A stretch of 64,000 nt of DNA from Macrotis lagotis. Lineage: Eukaryota > Chordata > Mammalia > Peramelemorphia > Peramelidae. The stretch's first letter is position 1. Each line of letters opens with the position of its first letter. The position numbers and the translations under genes are program-made. Shown here piece by piece: positions 11,246-22,060 of this stretch. The stretch is taken from contig NC_133661.1 in the NCBI RefSeq assembly GCF_037893015.1, positions 224,907,157 through 224,971,156 of the forward strand, read 5' to 3'. The notes under the pieces were generated by a model that saw nothing but the letters and a program-made list of their open reading frames with translations, was not told the origin of the DNA and ran no database searches.

Positions 11246-12535
11246 CCCGTAGGGTTGGGCATTAATCAAGGTCTCTTTAACCTCGTTCACAAATGAGAGG
11301 GGTGTCTGATCTGCTCTCTGCTTCAGCCCAACCAACTTCTGTGTGGCTCTCCCCCCTTTCATGGCTCCAATCTTATCCCAAGCTGCAACATGTGTTTCTT
11401 TAAGAGTCTCTAGCTCAAACTGGCCATACCGGGCCTGAACAGCAGGGTCAGTATAGGCTCCAGTTCCACACAGGAGGTCAATGGCTAAATCCAGGGGAGT
11501 ATAACCCCGGGATTTTGCCAGCTTAGAGGCCTCTCTGCGGGCCTGAGCCTTAAAAGCTAAATATAAGGAGGCATCTAGGCACGCGGCTGCAATCTCGTCA
11601 AAGTCAGCAGGGGTCCAAGGGTGCGTAGCAAAGAGGTTTTGCATCAGTCTTTTTACATAAGGGGAGTTTGGGCCGTATTTAGTCACGGCCTCCTTAAGTT
11701 CCTTAAGCATCTTAAAAGGGACAGGGCGGTAGTCTCGGGCTCCGGTAAGGGGGTCCGTAAATACCGGGTAGAGGCCCCAGTCATCCCAGTCCACCTCCTC
11801 CCCTTTCTCTATTGCTATGGAGGCACTGGTGGCAAGTAGGCCGGATGGGCGGAGCCCTTGAGGGGATCTCTGAAGGGCGGACAAGGAACACGGGGGATTT
11901 TTTGCCTCTGTTTCCTGGCTGGGCCGCCAAGCCTGGGGCGCGGCAGCTGTCCAATCAGCGCGGACTTCTCCCTCCTCGTCAGCAGCCTCCCGGTCCCACC
12001 TACTCACGCTCCTCTTCCTGCCACTCCTGAGGGCTGTTTGCACCCCTCCCTTCCCGCGCTCGGAAACTTCCGGCCCTGAATCTTCTCCCTGGGGGCCCCT
12101 TGTTCCCCCATTGTTTCTTCTAAGTTCCTCCCACGGATACAGGGGAGGGAGTGGCCTTCCCTCTTCCTCTGAGCCCTCTGAATCCGATCCCGCCAACGAG
12201 CTACCCACCTGAGTGCTGATTGTTCGTGCCAAAGTCACCTTCTGGGGATGCAGGGCTGCATCCACTATCTTATACACTGTAAAATCCTTGGGGGTTAGTT
12301 TTCCCGGGCAGGTGTCATTATAGTAGGCCATCTGCTGCCCTACCACCTTCCATTTATCTGGTTGGATCCCACTATGTTGCACCCAAGGGCAGATGTTCCA
12401 GATATTCTCAACAAAAGCACGGCACGTCTTGATAGGTAATTTACGACCATGCTTAGCGCAGAGTTTATAAAGCTGCACTGCAACGGCCTCTTTTTCCTCC
12501 GGCTCAAAGGCGGGAATACTATTCCGGCCCCCCAT
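11177..12535 (-). CDS. Endogenous retroviral gag, truncated in capsid
   Basis: A 452-codon open frame from the Met at 12535 (start MGGRNS, a myristoylation-type N-terminus). Residues 1-100 look like a betaretroviral matrix. An acidic, Ser-rich linker follows, with a PPLY motif (PPxY late-domain type) at about 130-133. A variable proline-poor segment leads to the capsid from about 255, where YPVFTDPLTGARDYRP and FKMLKELKEAV resemble class II capsid N-terminal domains. A degenerate major homology region lies near 404-424. The frame then runs across the deletion junction (about residue 430) into 20 unrelated codons and a stop. Nucleocapsid zinc knuckles are absent. The lack of stops in the retained part fits a recent insertion; it does not show function. 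Confidence 0.9.
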   Translation of the reverse strand: MGGRNSIPAFEPEEKEAVAVQLYKLCAKHGRKLPIKTCRAFVENIWNICPWVQHSGIQPDKWKVVGQQMAYYNDTCPGKLTPKDFTVYKIVDAALHPQKVTLARTISTQVGSSLAGSDSEGSEEEGRPLPPLYPWEELRRNNGGTRGPQGEDSGPEVSERGKGGVQTALRSGRKRSVSRWDREAADEEGEVRADWTAAAPQAWRPSQETEAKNPPCSLSALQRSPQGLRPSGLLATSASIAIEKGEEVDWDDWGLYPVFTDPLTGARDYRPVPFKMLKELKEAVTKYGPNSPYVKRLMQNLFATHPWTPADFDEIAAACLDASLYLAFKAQARREASKLAKSRGYTPLDLAIDLLCGTGAYTDPAVQARYGQFELETLKETHVAAWDKIGAMKGGRATQKLVGLKQRADQTPLSFVNEVKETLINAQPYGVRGISFFFRPSDHRRDPWRCSI

Positions 12536-12724
12536 GCTGTCTACTAGCCGAGGCTGCAATCCTAACAGGTGGCAGAACTGCAAAGTTCCCGTTCGGCAAA
12601 AGAGAAGGAGGAAGCAGGGCACAATCAGACAGGCCAGCACGGCAAGGAGCGTGATTAGAGCAGAAGGAGAAAGGGGAGAGAAAGAAAGCATAGTCAACAC
12701 AATAGGGGTATGTCCTTCAGGCAA
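12536..12724 (-). CDS. In-frame hydrophobic leader extension upstream of gag
   Basis: 63 codons open in the same frame directly ahead of the gag Met, beginning with ATG at 12724, with a second ATG at codon 12. Codons 21-42 are strongly hydrophobic (core ALITLLAVLACL then IVPCFLLLF), followed by an Arg, like a signal-anchor. The arrangement recalls glycosylated Gag of gammaretroviruses, which is not typical of beta-like elements. It may be chance in the untranslated leader, which normally carries packaging signals. Confidence 0.4.
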
Positions 12725-12825
12725 TATCTGAGAGTAAACGCCCTCTCCTTCCTCCCGGTCAGAAACGACCGAGGCTGTCTGGAGAATCCGACCAGCGGAT
12801 TCAGACGTTCCCTAGCAAAATCAGG

Positions 12826-12843
12826 TCCCGGGTTTCGGCACCA
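12826..12843 (-). other. Retroviral primer-binding site, tRNA-Phe type
   Basis: Minus-strand TGGTGCCGAAACCCGGGA starts two bases after the 5' LTR. It is the complement of the 3' end of tRNA-Phe. tRNA-Phe priming is known from intracisternal A-particle elements and some other endogenous retroviruses. Confidence 0.9.
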
Positions 12844-12845
12844 CT

Positions 12846-13178
12846 TGCCGGGTTTTTATTTACAACGCCGGCTTCTTTATGCTAGTCCGTCCTCTTACTC
12901 ACCAGTCCAACGCGTGGTGAGTCTTCGGGGTACCTCCGGCCCCCACTCTTTGATGGGGGAAGAACCAGACAGAGCGCCTGAGGTGGGTCATGAGTCTTTA
13001 TTCTTCTGTGATCACATTCCCCTCCCTCCCCACCTCTCAGCAGACACTTTTATCCCTCCTGTCCTCCCTCCCATGAACTCTTAAACAATGAGGGGCCGAG
13101 TTCTGTAACATTCCTTTATAAGGGGATTATGTTTCCCCCGCTAAGCGACCACCAAGCCTCTTCCCCCCGCCCCCAACA
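12846..13178 (-). repeat. Provirus 5' LTR
   Basis: 333 bases with TG...CA termini on the minus strand (TGTTGGGGGC...AACCCGGCA). A TATA-like GATAAAA lies at 13048-13054 (complement) and an AATAAA signal at 12997-13002 (complement). A second AATAAA lies close to the inner end. It appears identical to 10227-10559. Confidence 0.95.
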
Positions 13179-13184
13179 ATTATC
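13179..13184. repeat. Provirus target-site duplication, right copy
   Basis: ATTATC directly abuts the other LTR end. It is identical to 10221-10226. Confidence 0.95.
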
Positions 13185-13323
13185 TATTCTATACAGAGAT
13201 TAACTTTTCTTCTTCTAAAAGAATTACCAGATTAAGGGAGATGAGGAAAGAATTTGAGTTGATTTAAAAAATCATTTTCCTTAAAGAATTGGCATACTTC
13301 ACCATGCTTTGAAAGTATCCCTC

Positions 13324-13479
13324 AGGAGTGGCTAGGTGGCACAGTGAATAGAGCACTGGCCTTGGAGTCAGGAGTACCTGGGTTCAAATCTGACCTCAGA
13401 CACTTAATAATTACCTAGCAGTGTGGCCTTGGGCAAGCCACTTAACCTTATTGCCTTGAAAAATCTAAAAAAAAAAAAA
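13324..13479 (+). repeat. A-tailed SINE
   Basis: Complete copy ending in an A-run. The direct repeat TATCCCTC occurs at 13316-13323 and again just after the tail. Confidence 0.9.
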
Positions 13480-13876
13480 TATCCCTCTGTCTTTGAAGTA
13501 TAAGCTCTGGTAGTTTCTGGAAAAACATTAAAAATGGGCCTCTCAACTGACTGTGTTCTTGTTTCAAAGATCAGTCTACCTATGAAAAGAGACATTATGC
13601 ATCATCACAAGCATGGCTGCTACATGACGAAACATTTTGGAGGCAGCTTGAGATATGGAAAAGCACAATAGTTCTCAATTGAGGAGTTGCGATTTGAAAT
13701 ATAGCTCCATGTGTGACCTCAAATCAGTCACTTTCCTTCTTTGGGCCTTAGTTTGCTTCTCTGTCAAAAGGGAGTCATGAATGTGCTGAAATATTCACAG
13801 GGGTACTTTTTATGGTAGAAGAGAACTAGAAAAAAGGGAAAGGTTGTCAATTGATTGGGCAAAAACTAAACACCTT

Positions 13877-14035
13877 GGGGAAGCTGGATGGTGCATTGGA
13901 TAGAGTACCAGTCCTGGAGTCAAAAAAACCTGAATTCAAATTCAGCCTTGGGACACTTTATACTTAAACCCATTACCTCATAATAAATAAATAAATAAAT
14001 AAATAAATAAGCAAATAAATAAATAAATAAGCAAA
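13877..14035 (+). repeat. A-tailed SINE, internally shortened, with (AAAT)n tail
   Basis: Head AAGCTGGATGGTGCATTGG and CAGTCCTGGAGTC, with most of the 3' body lost. The tail has expanded into tetranucleotide units. Confidence 0.8.
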
Positions 14036-14343
14036 CTAAGAAAATTGCTGCACTGGAATAAATGAGAGATTTGAAGAATCAGAGAAACAAGGGAATATTT
14101 ACAAGAACCAATGCCAAGTAAAGGTAAGCAAAATTGGGAAAATAGTATAACCCAATAATGGAAATTTAAAAGATAATAAAATTAAGGTCAATACTGTGTG
14201 ATGATGAAGACCAATATCATCCAGAGATGAGAAAAAGTTCCACTTTCCTTTTTTTGAAGTATGGGGGCCTATTTGGGGAACATATGGGAGAGGGGGAAGC
14301 AAAAAAAATATATCTAGAAATGTCTTTAAAATAAAAGATATCA

Positions 14344-14497
14344 GGGCAGCTAGGTGGCACAGTGGATAGGGTACCAGCCCTAGAGTCGGGAGGACTTGAG
14401 TCTAAATCCAGACTCAGACACTTAATAATGACCTAGCTGTGTGACCTTGGACATGTCACTTAACCCCACTTTTCTGCAAAAACCAAAAAAAAAATCC
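14344..14497 (+). repeat. A-tailed SINE with 11-bp target duplication
   Basis: Full copy. The direct repeat AAAAGATATCA lies at 14333-14343 and 14498-14508. Confidence 0.92.
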
Positions 14498-14508
14498 AAA
14501 AGATATCA

Positions 14509-14970
14509 AGGGTCTGAAATGATAATGAAATGATCTCTGAGAGTTTTTCCAGCCTCATGATTCTGTGAACAATTCAAGGCTTGACACTGATGAAATCAGA
14601 GCTCTTTCAAAGTATCAAGACCACTTCACCTTCAAGAGTTTACTGTTATCTCTTTAAGGGGATGGAAGGAACAAGTCTATGACTGAAGAAAGAGTAAGTT
14701 CGGCTATTTGTTCCCAAAATTCATTTTTTTCAGCAAACAGAATTACATGGAAGCTTATTCTTATAGTCAACCACTGGGCTGTGAGATCAGAGATAATTAC
14801 AACAAAAGATTAGGGTTCTTAACACTGTGTTCTAGAACCCTAGTATTCTGTACAGGAGGAAGATAGCAGGATGCCATCAAATGAAAACTAAATTTAGGAG
14901 TCAGAGGCACTGAATTCAAATTCCAGTTCTGCTATTTACTGTTTGCTACTTACATGTTGTCTTACAAAGT
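14509..14970. other. Unassigned intergenic DNA
   Basis: Nothing recognised. Confidence 0.5.
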
Positions 14971-15085
14971 AAGACAAAGTTCATACATTCCTTGAGGTAA
15001 AGGACTTGTCTTTATAGTCCCAGAATCTAGTGCAGTGATTTGCACATGGTAGGCACTTAATAAATGTTTGTTGATTGATTATGTT
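14971..15085 (+). repeat. L2 LINE 3' end fragment
   Basis: CATTCCTTGAGGTAAAGGAC and GGTAGGCACTTAATAAATG are characteristic of the L2 3' end. Confidence 0.7.
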
Positions 15086-15499
15086 ACCTTATATAAGTTA
15101 CAACTTCTCTGGGCCCCAATTTCTCATCTATAAAATAGTTATTCCAGTAAGATATTTTATTTGAATTGTATGGTCAGTAATGTCTTTTCCCATCCTTGTT
15201 ATCTTTTCACATAAGTAGAGAGTGTCACAATCACACTCAGGTCTTTTGACCCCAAATCCACAACCCTTACCACTCTATCACTCAAATACTCAAATGGATC
15301 TGTGATCACACTGATTTAGAAGATTGCTCCAATTATGCAAATTGCAACCTATCTATGCCTCTCCATCCTGGGTGATTGTGGTCCTCATCCTTGTCCTCCC
15401 AAAAATTACCACAAAAGACCCATTTAATATCATGAAGGCCTTTCTCACTTTCTTCTGAAATAGCAAAGGTAACAAAGCATTTTAGTTACCCTCCAATCT
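15086..15499. other. Unassigned intergenic DNA
   Basis: Faint MIR-like resemblance near 15090-15160; otherwise nothing recognised. Confidence 0.4.
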
Positions 15500-15965
15500 T
15501 CCCTTTTTCTTACCATTTAACCAATCCATCTTCCCTTCCTGCGATACAGTTTTTAATGATGTCTTTTACTTCTGCTCTTCTTTGAGGTTCTTCATTGGTT
15601 ATACTCATGTTCACCATGAATGGCTCCATTATTCTGTATAAGTTTCTCATTGTTAGTTTTCTAGCAGTGGTGTTCCATGTCTCATTGACATATAGTAATG
15701 TAAGTAAAATGTTAGCATTGAAAAGATGAGCCTTTGCCATCATAGGCAGCTTGGAATGAGTTACAGATATCTGCAATTTTCCAAAAACAATCTAGAGAAC
15801 TCTTCCCCTCCTTATCAACTATAGTATCTCATTTGTGCATCTGTATTGTCTGTCCTAGATACGAATACTGTTGGACCACCTCTTAGATCTCTATTCAAGT
15901 TACAATTTAGGCTCTAGACATCATTTATCCACATGGGCTTTCTTGTATGAATGGAAAGGACAAAT
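15500..15965 (-). repeat. RTE/BovB-like LINE ORF2 C-terminal fragment
   Basis: The minus-strand frame 15510-15776 reads LFNANILLTLLYVNETWNTT, then a basic stretch and EVKDIIKNCIAGRE. This matches the conserved end of RTE-type ORF2 ('...LLYGSETW...GV.DII.RI...'). It is a decayed, partial copy. Confidence 0.7.
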
Positions 15966-16014
15966 GCTTTTGAATAATTACAGATCTCTTCTAGCAGAAT
16001 ATTGATGGATAAAT

Positions 16015-16245
16015 ATAATAGTTCCTAAAATTAATATAGTACATTTGCAAAGTTCTTCCAGTATGTTATTTCATTTGATCCTTGACAACTTTTGATCTTC
16101 ACAATTCTGTAAACCCAGGGATTTGTTTTACGTCCTCCATTTTGTAGAGGAAGAAAGTGAGGCCCCCCAAAACTGAAATGACTGCCTATGGATAGGGTCT
16201 GATCCCAAATATCTTGAGTCCTAGCCCAATATTCTTTCTAGAAGT
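16015..16245 (-). repeat. Ther-1/MIR-like SINE
   Basis: Antisense order of recognisable MIR blocks ending GAGTCCTAGCCCAATATTC. Confidence 0.55.
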
Positions 16246-16683
16246 CAAGGACCCTTCATGAAACATATCTCCCCCTTATATAATATACTGTGCAAAGCAC
16301 CCTATGTGTTTTCTCTAGTCCTCACAATCCTTGTCATGCCTCTGAAGTCTCTAATACAGTTTTTATATTCCCAGGAAATGCTTCCTTTGGGTATAAATAA
16401 TAAACAATAGATTTTCTTGAATATAACCAGGATCATAAATAACCAATATAAGAAAAGAGGTGGGATTTTAAAAAGACAACTTCACTAGACTTTAAACACA
16501 GACAAGAGAATTTCTTATCACTTATCCAGGATCCAAGACCTTCCTGGAAATAAATCAGTTGTGTGAGGCTGAGGTAATAAAAAGCAACTGGGAGATAATC
16601 AATAAATAACAACCTACACAAAGACCTGTTCTCCAATTCATATAAAATCCTCATGCAAATCATGGCAGCTTGGCAGTACAATA
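16246..16683. other. Unassigned intergenic DNA
   Basis: A minus-strand open frame (16433-16681) has no recognisable content. Confidence 0.5.
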
Positions 16684-16915
16684 TAAAAAGAGTGGGACTT
16701 GAAGTCAGGAAGACCTGAAATTAAATCCTAACTCAGACATTCTCTATCTGGGTGATCCTGGTCAAATCACTTTATACTCTTTGTATATCCTTATTAATAA
16801 GCTGAAATACTAACCGACCTACCTCTCAAGGTTTTGTAAGGGTTCAGTGAATTAATATATTTACAATACATTGAAAAACTTTAAAGAGTTTAAGAAAATG
16901 CTAGTTATTATTATT
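16684..16915 (+). repeat. Ther-1/MIR-like SINE
   Basis: GAAGTCAGGAAGACCTGAAA, a CTAACTCAGACATT block, CTACCTCTCAAGGTTTTG and a terminal TTATTATTA. Confidence 0.65.
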
Positions 16916-17224
16916 AAATCATCTATTCATGAATCATGAGAATTTTCAGTGAAGGTATTAGTAAGGAAAAGTAGACTTTCACAATAACTATTCAACAATA
17001 GACCATATTTTTGCCATTTCACAATTATATGAAACATATAAAAAATATAAGATCCCATTGTGCATAATGTTTGTTGATTGAGGAAAAAAAATTTAGTAGA
17101 ACAAAAAAAAAGCTACCTTGCAACTATATTAGATCCATTTTATCAAAATTCCTAGGAAAAGGAATGAATTATAGATATCAAACAAGAACTAGCAGACTTA
17201 TGAGTGTGAAAATTAAAAGGTACA
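16916..17224. other. Unassigned AT-rich DNA
   Basis: Nothing recognised. Confidence 0.5.
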
Positions 17225-17981
17225 GATGGAAGATTAGGGGCAGCTACCCAACAGAATTCTCCCAATATTAACCCTCAAATTAATTTAAAATAATGCCTCA
17301 AATCAATTTTCGGAGAGGCAGAACCAATAAAAAGGTAGGGTAAGATATTTTCCTAGTTTAAGAAGGCTGAAAAGGTAGGCAGTCTGTAACACTGGGGTAT
17401 GGTCTGGTCAAGCTTAATATCCAGAACCCACAAAAGTGGTGGCAGCAATGACAGCCATAATAGCAGTAGCTTCAGGAGCTCTCAGTCAAGAGACTATAAG
17501 GGGTCAGACAACTACTCAGAAAGACATTATAGGGGACCCTGTCCTGGCATTGAGTATAACTAATGCTAACTGGCAACTATCATCCATACACTGTAGTTCT
17601 AGAGAGAAGTGCTGGGGGTCAGTCACAAGGGAGCAGACATCCTCATCATCTTGACAAAGCAGTAAAAAGTGCTAGTGTGTACATTTGTAGGGGATCATGG
17701 GTCTTTCCTTGGAAAAGACCAAAGTGAAGATTAGGAAAGCAGAAACCATACTTCTAGAGGATTATATCATATTAGAAACACCAAAAGCTTGCAGGCCTCC
17801 AGAACAAGCTCTGAAAACAGCAGCACAAAAAAAGCCTAAAGTGTGGTATAGTACCTCCCCACCCCAAGGTTAACAGAGCCCAACTCTAACACAAAATTCA
17901 AAATCAAGAACTAGACTGGAAAATGAGCAAGCAACAAAAAAAAGAATTTGATCAAAGAAATTACTAAAGTAGCAGGGAAGG

Positions 17982-18137
17982 GGAGTGGCTAGGTGGAACA
18001 ATGGATAGAACACCCGCCCTGGAGTCAGGAGTACCTGAGTTCAAATCTGGCCTCAGACACTTAATAATTACCTAGTTATATGTTCTTAGGCAAGCCACTT
18101 AACCCCATTGCCTTGCAAAAAAAAAAAAAAACAAAAA
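17982..18137 (+). repeat. A-tailed SINE with 16-bp target duplication
   Basis: Full copy inserted in L1. AAAGTAGCAGGGAAGG flanks it at 17966-17981 and 18138-18153. Confidence 0.93.
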
Positions 18138-18691
18138 AAAGTAGCAGGGAAGGTCAGGATATAAACTCAATAAGAAATATGAAAGATGAAAACGACTATT
18201 TAAAAAGCCTCTAAGAAAAATGCTACTTGGGTCCAAGTCCAATAAGAATTCCCAAAAGTGTTAAGAAAGAAATGAGTGGTAGAGGAAAAAGGGGAAAGAA
18301 ATTAGAGTGATGCAATAAAATTATGGAGAAAGCCAACCAGTTGGCAAAAGAGGTACAGAAAAATATTGAAGAAAATAACACCTTAAAAAAAACAGAATAG
18401 GCATAATGATAAAAGGGACACAAAAATTCACTGAAGAAAAAACTCCTTAAAAAACAATTGGCCAGATAGAAAATACTGAAGGAAATAATTCCCTAAAAAT
18501 TAGAACTGGGAAAGTGGAAGCTAATGTCAAAAAGTCAAGAGAAAGAAAAAAAAATAGAAGAAAATGTGAAGTATCTCATCATAAAAACAACTGACCTGGA
18601 AAAAAGATCAAAGAGAGATAATTTAAGAATTATTGAAAATCATGAAAGCCATAATTAAGGAGCCAATACGTCATATTTCAAGAATTTAAGG

Positions 18692-18859
18692 CAGGGGCTA
18701 GGTGGCACAGTGGACAGAGCACTGGCCCTGGAGTCAGGAGTACCTGAGTTCATATCCGGCCTCAGATACTTAATAATTACCTAGCTGTGTGACCTTGGGC
18801 AAGCCACTTAACTCCATTTGCCTTGCAAAAACTAAAAAAATAAAAAAACCACTAAAAAA
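18692..18859 (+). repeat. A-tailed SINE with 12-bp target duplication
   Basis: Full copy inserted in L1. AAGAATTTAAGG flanks it at 18680-18691 and 18860-18871. Confidence 0.93.
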
Positions 18860-20017
18860 AAGAATTTAAGGGAAAATTGGGGTTGATATCTTAGATTCAG
18901 AGAGTAAAATAGAAATTGAAAGAATCCATTGTTCACCTCCTAAAAAAGATCCCCAAATGAAAACTCCCAGGAACGTATAGCCAAATCCCAGAATTCTCAG
19001 GTCTAAAAGAAAATACTTCAACTAGCCAGAAGGAAACAATTCAAATAACATGGAATCATAGTCAGGATCACACAAGATTTAATGGCTCCTATGTTAAATG
19101 AGTGAAGGGCTTGGGGTATAATATTCCAAAAGGCAAAAGAGCTAGGTTTTCAACCAAAAGTCACCTGACAAAATTAAACATAATCCTTTAGGGGAATATA
19201 TATATATATGTATATATATACATATATATATATTTAATGGTTTTCAAATATTCCTGATGAAAAAGACCAATGTTAAAAAGAAAATATGACATTCATACAG
19301 AAGAATCCAGAAAAACATAAAAAGGTAAACATGAAAGAGTAATCATAAGAGACTTAATATAGGAAGGTGATACATATAACTATCATTATTGGGGCAGTTT
19401 AAAAGCATTTATACAAACAGATGGTTTCAATTATGTTGGAATGATCTCCCAAAAAAATAAATGGGGGAGAAAGAGAGATGCACTAGGAGAAGCGGAAAGG
19501 GAGAGATAGAATGAGGAAAATTTTTCTCCCATGAAAAAGGCAGGCCAGGAACTTTTACAATTGGAAGGGAGAATGAGGGAAGGAGTAACAGACAATCCTT
19601 GAACTATCATTAGTTCAAAGAAGGAAGAAAATATATATGTATGTGTGTATTTATGTGTATATACATAAATATTTTCACACACTCAACCTGTGTATAGAAA
19701 TGTGACTTACTCAAAAGGAAAATAGGAGGGAAAGGCTTGGTGGGGAATGGTTAAGGAAAGTGCAGATTAAAGGATGCAGTGACTAGAGCAAAATAGACTT
19801 TTTGAGGAGGAACTTGAGAGGGAGAGAGGTATGAAGGTATAGAAGATAATAAAGATGGAGGAAAATACACAATTAATAATCATAACTGCGAATGTGAATG
19901 GGATAAGTTCATCCATAAAATGAATATAGATAGCAGAATGGATTAGAAACCAGAATCTAACAATATGTTGCTTACAAGAAACACTTGAAATAGAAACACA
20001 TCACAGATAGATATATC

Positions 20018-20195
20018 GCTCTCACGCTCACTCTCGCTCTTGCTCTCTGGTAAGGCAATGGAATTAAGTGATTTGCCTAAGGTCACACAAAGACCTCAAG
20101 TGTCTGAGGTTCGATTTTAACCTACATCCTCCTGATTCTTGAGCTAACCATTGACCCTTAGAGATAACTCCATTGCCTTACCAAAGAGAGGGGAG

Positions 20196-20261
<66 letters not shown>
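20018..20261. repeat. CT- and GA-rich simple repeats around an antisense SINE piece
   Basis: A CTCTCGCT-type tract (20018-20048) is followed by an antisense SINE fragment (about 20049-20180, with GGTAAGGCAATGGAATTAAG) and a long (GA)n tract (20185-20261). Confidence 0.8.
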
Positions 20262-20304
20262 CAAAACTACATTTTGCTAAAATGTATCATAAAGAAGCAA
20301 CATA

Positions 20305-20452
20305 GGGGGCAGTTAGTTAGTGGTTAGGTGGTTAGGGCCTGGAGTCAGGAGTACCTGAGTTCAAATCCGACCTCAGATGCTTAATAATTACCTAGTTGTG
20401 TGGCCTTGGGCAAGCCACTTAACCCCATTGCCTTGCAAAAAAAAATTCTAAA
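20305..20452 (+). repeat. A-tailed SINE with 12-bp target duplication
   Basis: The head is partly scrambled but the body is complete. AGAAGCAACATA flanks it at 20293-20304 and 20453-20464. Confidence 0.9.
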
Positions 20453-20479
20453 AGAAGCAACATAAAAAAATTTGATGGA

Positions 20480-22060
20480 AGTTTCTCTGATAAAGACTTC
20501 ATTTAACAAAAATATACTGAGAATAGAGCTGTCAATTTATAAAAAATAAAAGCCATTCCCCAATTTCTAAGTGATCAAAGAATATAAACAGACAGTTTTC
20601 AGAAGAAGAAATCAAAGCTTTCTATAGACATAATTAAAATGCTCTACAGGAATGCAGATTGGTTCAATATTAGGAAAACTGCTAGTATAATCAATTATAT
20701 CAACAACAAACCTATCAGAAATTATATGATCATATCAATAGATTCTGAAAAAGCTTTTGATAAAATACAGCACCCATTCCTACTAAAAACACTAGAGAGA
20801 ATAGGAATAAATGGACTTTTCCTTAGAATAATTAGCAGTATAATTAGCAGTATCTATCTGAAACCATCAACAAGCATTATATTCAACGAGGAGAGGCTAG
20901 AGGCATTCAATAAGATCAGCAGTGAAACAAAGGATGCCCATTATCACCACTATTATTCAATATCGTATTAGAAATGTTAGCTTCAGCAATTAGAGTTGAA
21001 AAAGAAATAGAAGGAATTAGAATTGGGAAGGAAGAGACAAAACTCTCACTCTTTGCAGATGACATGATAGTCTACCTAGAGAATCCCAAGAAATCATCCA
21101 AAAAACTACTGGAAACAATTAGCAATTTTAGCAGGATATAAAATAAACCCTCATAAATCCTCAACTTTTCTATATATGACTAGCAAGATACAGCAGGAAG
21201 AACTAGAAAGAGAAATCCCACTCAAAGTAACCTCAGACAATATAAAATACCTGGGAGTCTATTTGCCAAGGTAGACTCAGAAACTTTTTGAAAACAATTA
21301 TAAAACACTTCTCAGACAAATTAAATCAGATTTAAATAACTGGGCAAACATCAACTGCTCATGGATAGGTAGAGCTAATATAATAAAAATGACAATTCTA
21401 CCAAAACTAAACTACCTATTTAGTGCCCTACCAATCAAAATTCCAAAAAATTACTTTAATGAGTTAGAAAAAGATATAAGTACATTCATATGGAGAAATA
21501 AAAAGTCAAGAATTTCCAGGGATTTAATGAAAAAAAAAGTGCAAAAGAAGGGGGCTTAGCCCTACCCAATCTAAAATTATATTATAAAGCATAAGTCATC
21601 AAAACTGTCTAGTATTGGCTAAGAAATAGAATGATGGACCAGTGGAATAGACTAGGTGCAATGGCAGGAAACAATTATAGTAATCTACTGTTTGATAAAC
21701 CCAAAGAGTCCAGCTGTTGGGATTAAAAACTCTCTCTTTGATAAAAACTGCTGGGAAAATTGGACGTTAGTATGGAAGAAATTTAGATTAGACCAACACC
21801 TCACACCCTATTCCAAATGGATATAGGATTTAGACATAAAAAACAATACTATAAGCAAATTAGAAGATCAAGGACTAGTTTACCTGTCAGATCTATGGAA
21901 AGGGAAGCAGTTTATGACTAAGGAAGAGATGGAGAACATCACTAGATGATTTTGATTACATTAAATTAAAAAACTTTTGCACAGATAAAGCCAAGATCAA
22001 AAGAAATGTAGTAAACTGGGAAACAATATTTACAACTAATGTTTCTGACAAAGGACTCAT
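20480..22060 (+). repeat. L1 ORF2 reverse-transcriptase segment, decayed
   Basis: First a short piece from the ORF2 3' end (20480-20635), then a join to the reverse-transcriptase domain: IISIDSEKAFDKIQHPFLLK at about 20730-20790 and an [11 protein letters not shown] (catalytic ADD) block near 21056. C-terminal coding pieces reach about 22045. Frameshifts and stops throughout show it is not active. The out-of-order join implies two L1 copies or a rearrangement. Confidence 0.88.

Larger units (their letters stand above)
10227..13178 (-). mobile_element. Defective betaretrovirus-like endogenous provirus
   Basis: A 2952-base provirus on the minus strand. Its two 333-base LTRs appear base-for-base identical, and a 6-bp target duplication ATTATC flanks it at 10221-10226 and 13179-13184. 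Order along the minus strand: 5' LTR, two-base spacer, primer-binding site, leader, open but truncated gag, a small env-like remnant, polypurine tract, 3' LTR. Protease, reverse transcriptase, integrase and most of env are missing, so it cannot replicate alone. A 6-bp duplication and the capsid type fit class II (beta-like) elements. LTR identity implies recent insertion or recent conversion. It is much more GC- and CpG-rich than the flanks, also a sign of youth. Confidence 0.95.
17225..20010 (+). repeat. L1-type LINE, 5' UTR, ORF1 and start of ORF2, decayed
   Basis: A 5' UTR-like segment precedes an ORF1-like start (ATGAGCAAGCAACAAAA at 17923) with an A-rich, Lys/Glu-coding body full of stops and frameshifts. 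Near 19880-20000 the translated pieces NVNGISSPIK and ICCLQET match the N-terminus of the L1 ORF2 endonuclease domain. Two SINEs (17982-18137 and 18692-18859) are inserted. The long, simple-repeat-containing ORF1-ORF2 interval (about 19080-19880) could mean a HAL1-like or composite element. Confidence 0.7.

Noticed and set aside
11177..12724. The 515-codon open frame as a host gene
   Set aside because: It lies between two LTRs, next to a primer-binding site, and has matrix, PPxY and capsid features of retroviral gag.
12710..13084. Plus-strand 124-codon open frame in the right LTR (and the similar frames at 10596-11107)
   Set aside because: They are antisense to LTR and provirus sequence, with no recognisable protein.
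20639..20971. Reverse-transcriptase-like open frame as an active gene
   Set aside because: It is a short surviving stretch of a decayed L1 ORF2 with frameshifts on either side.
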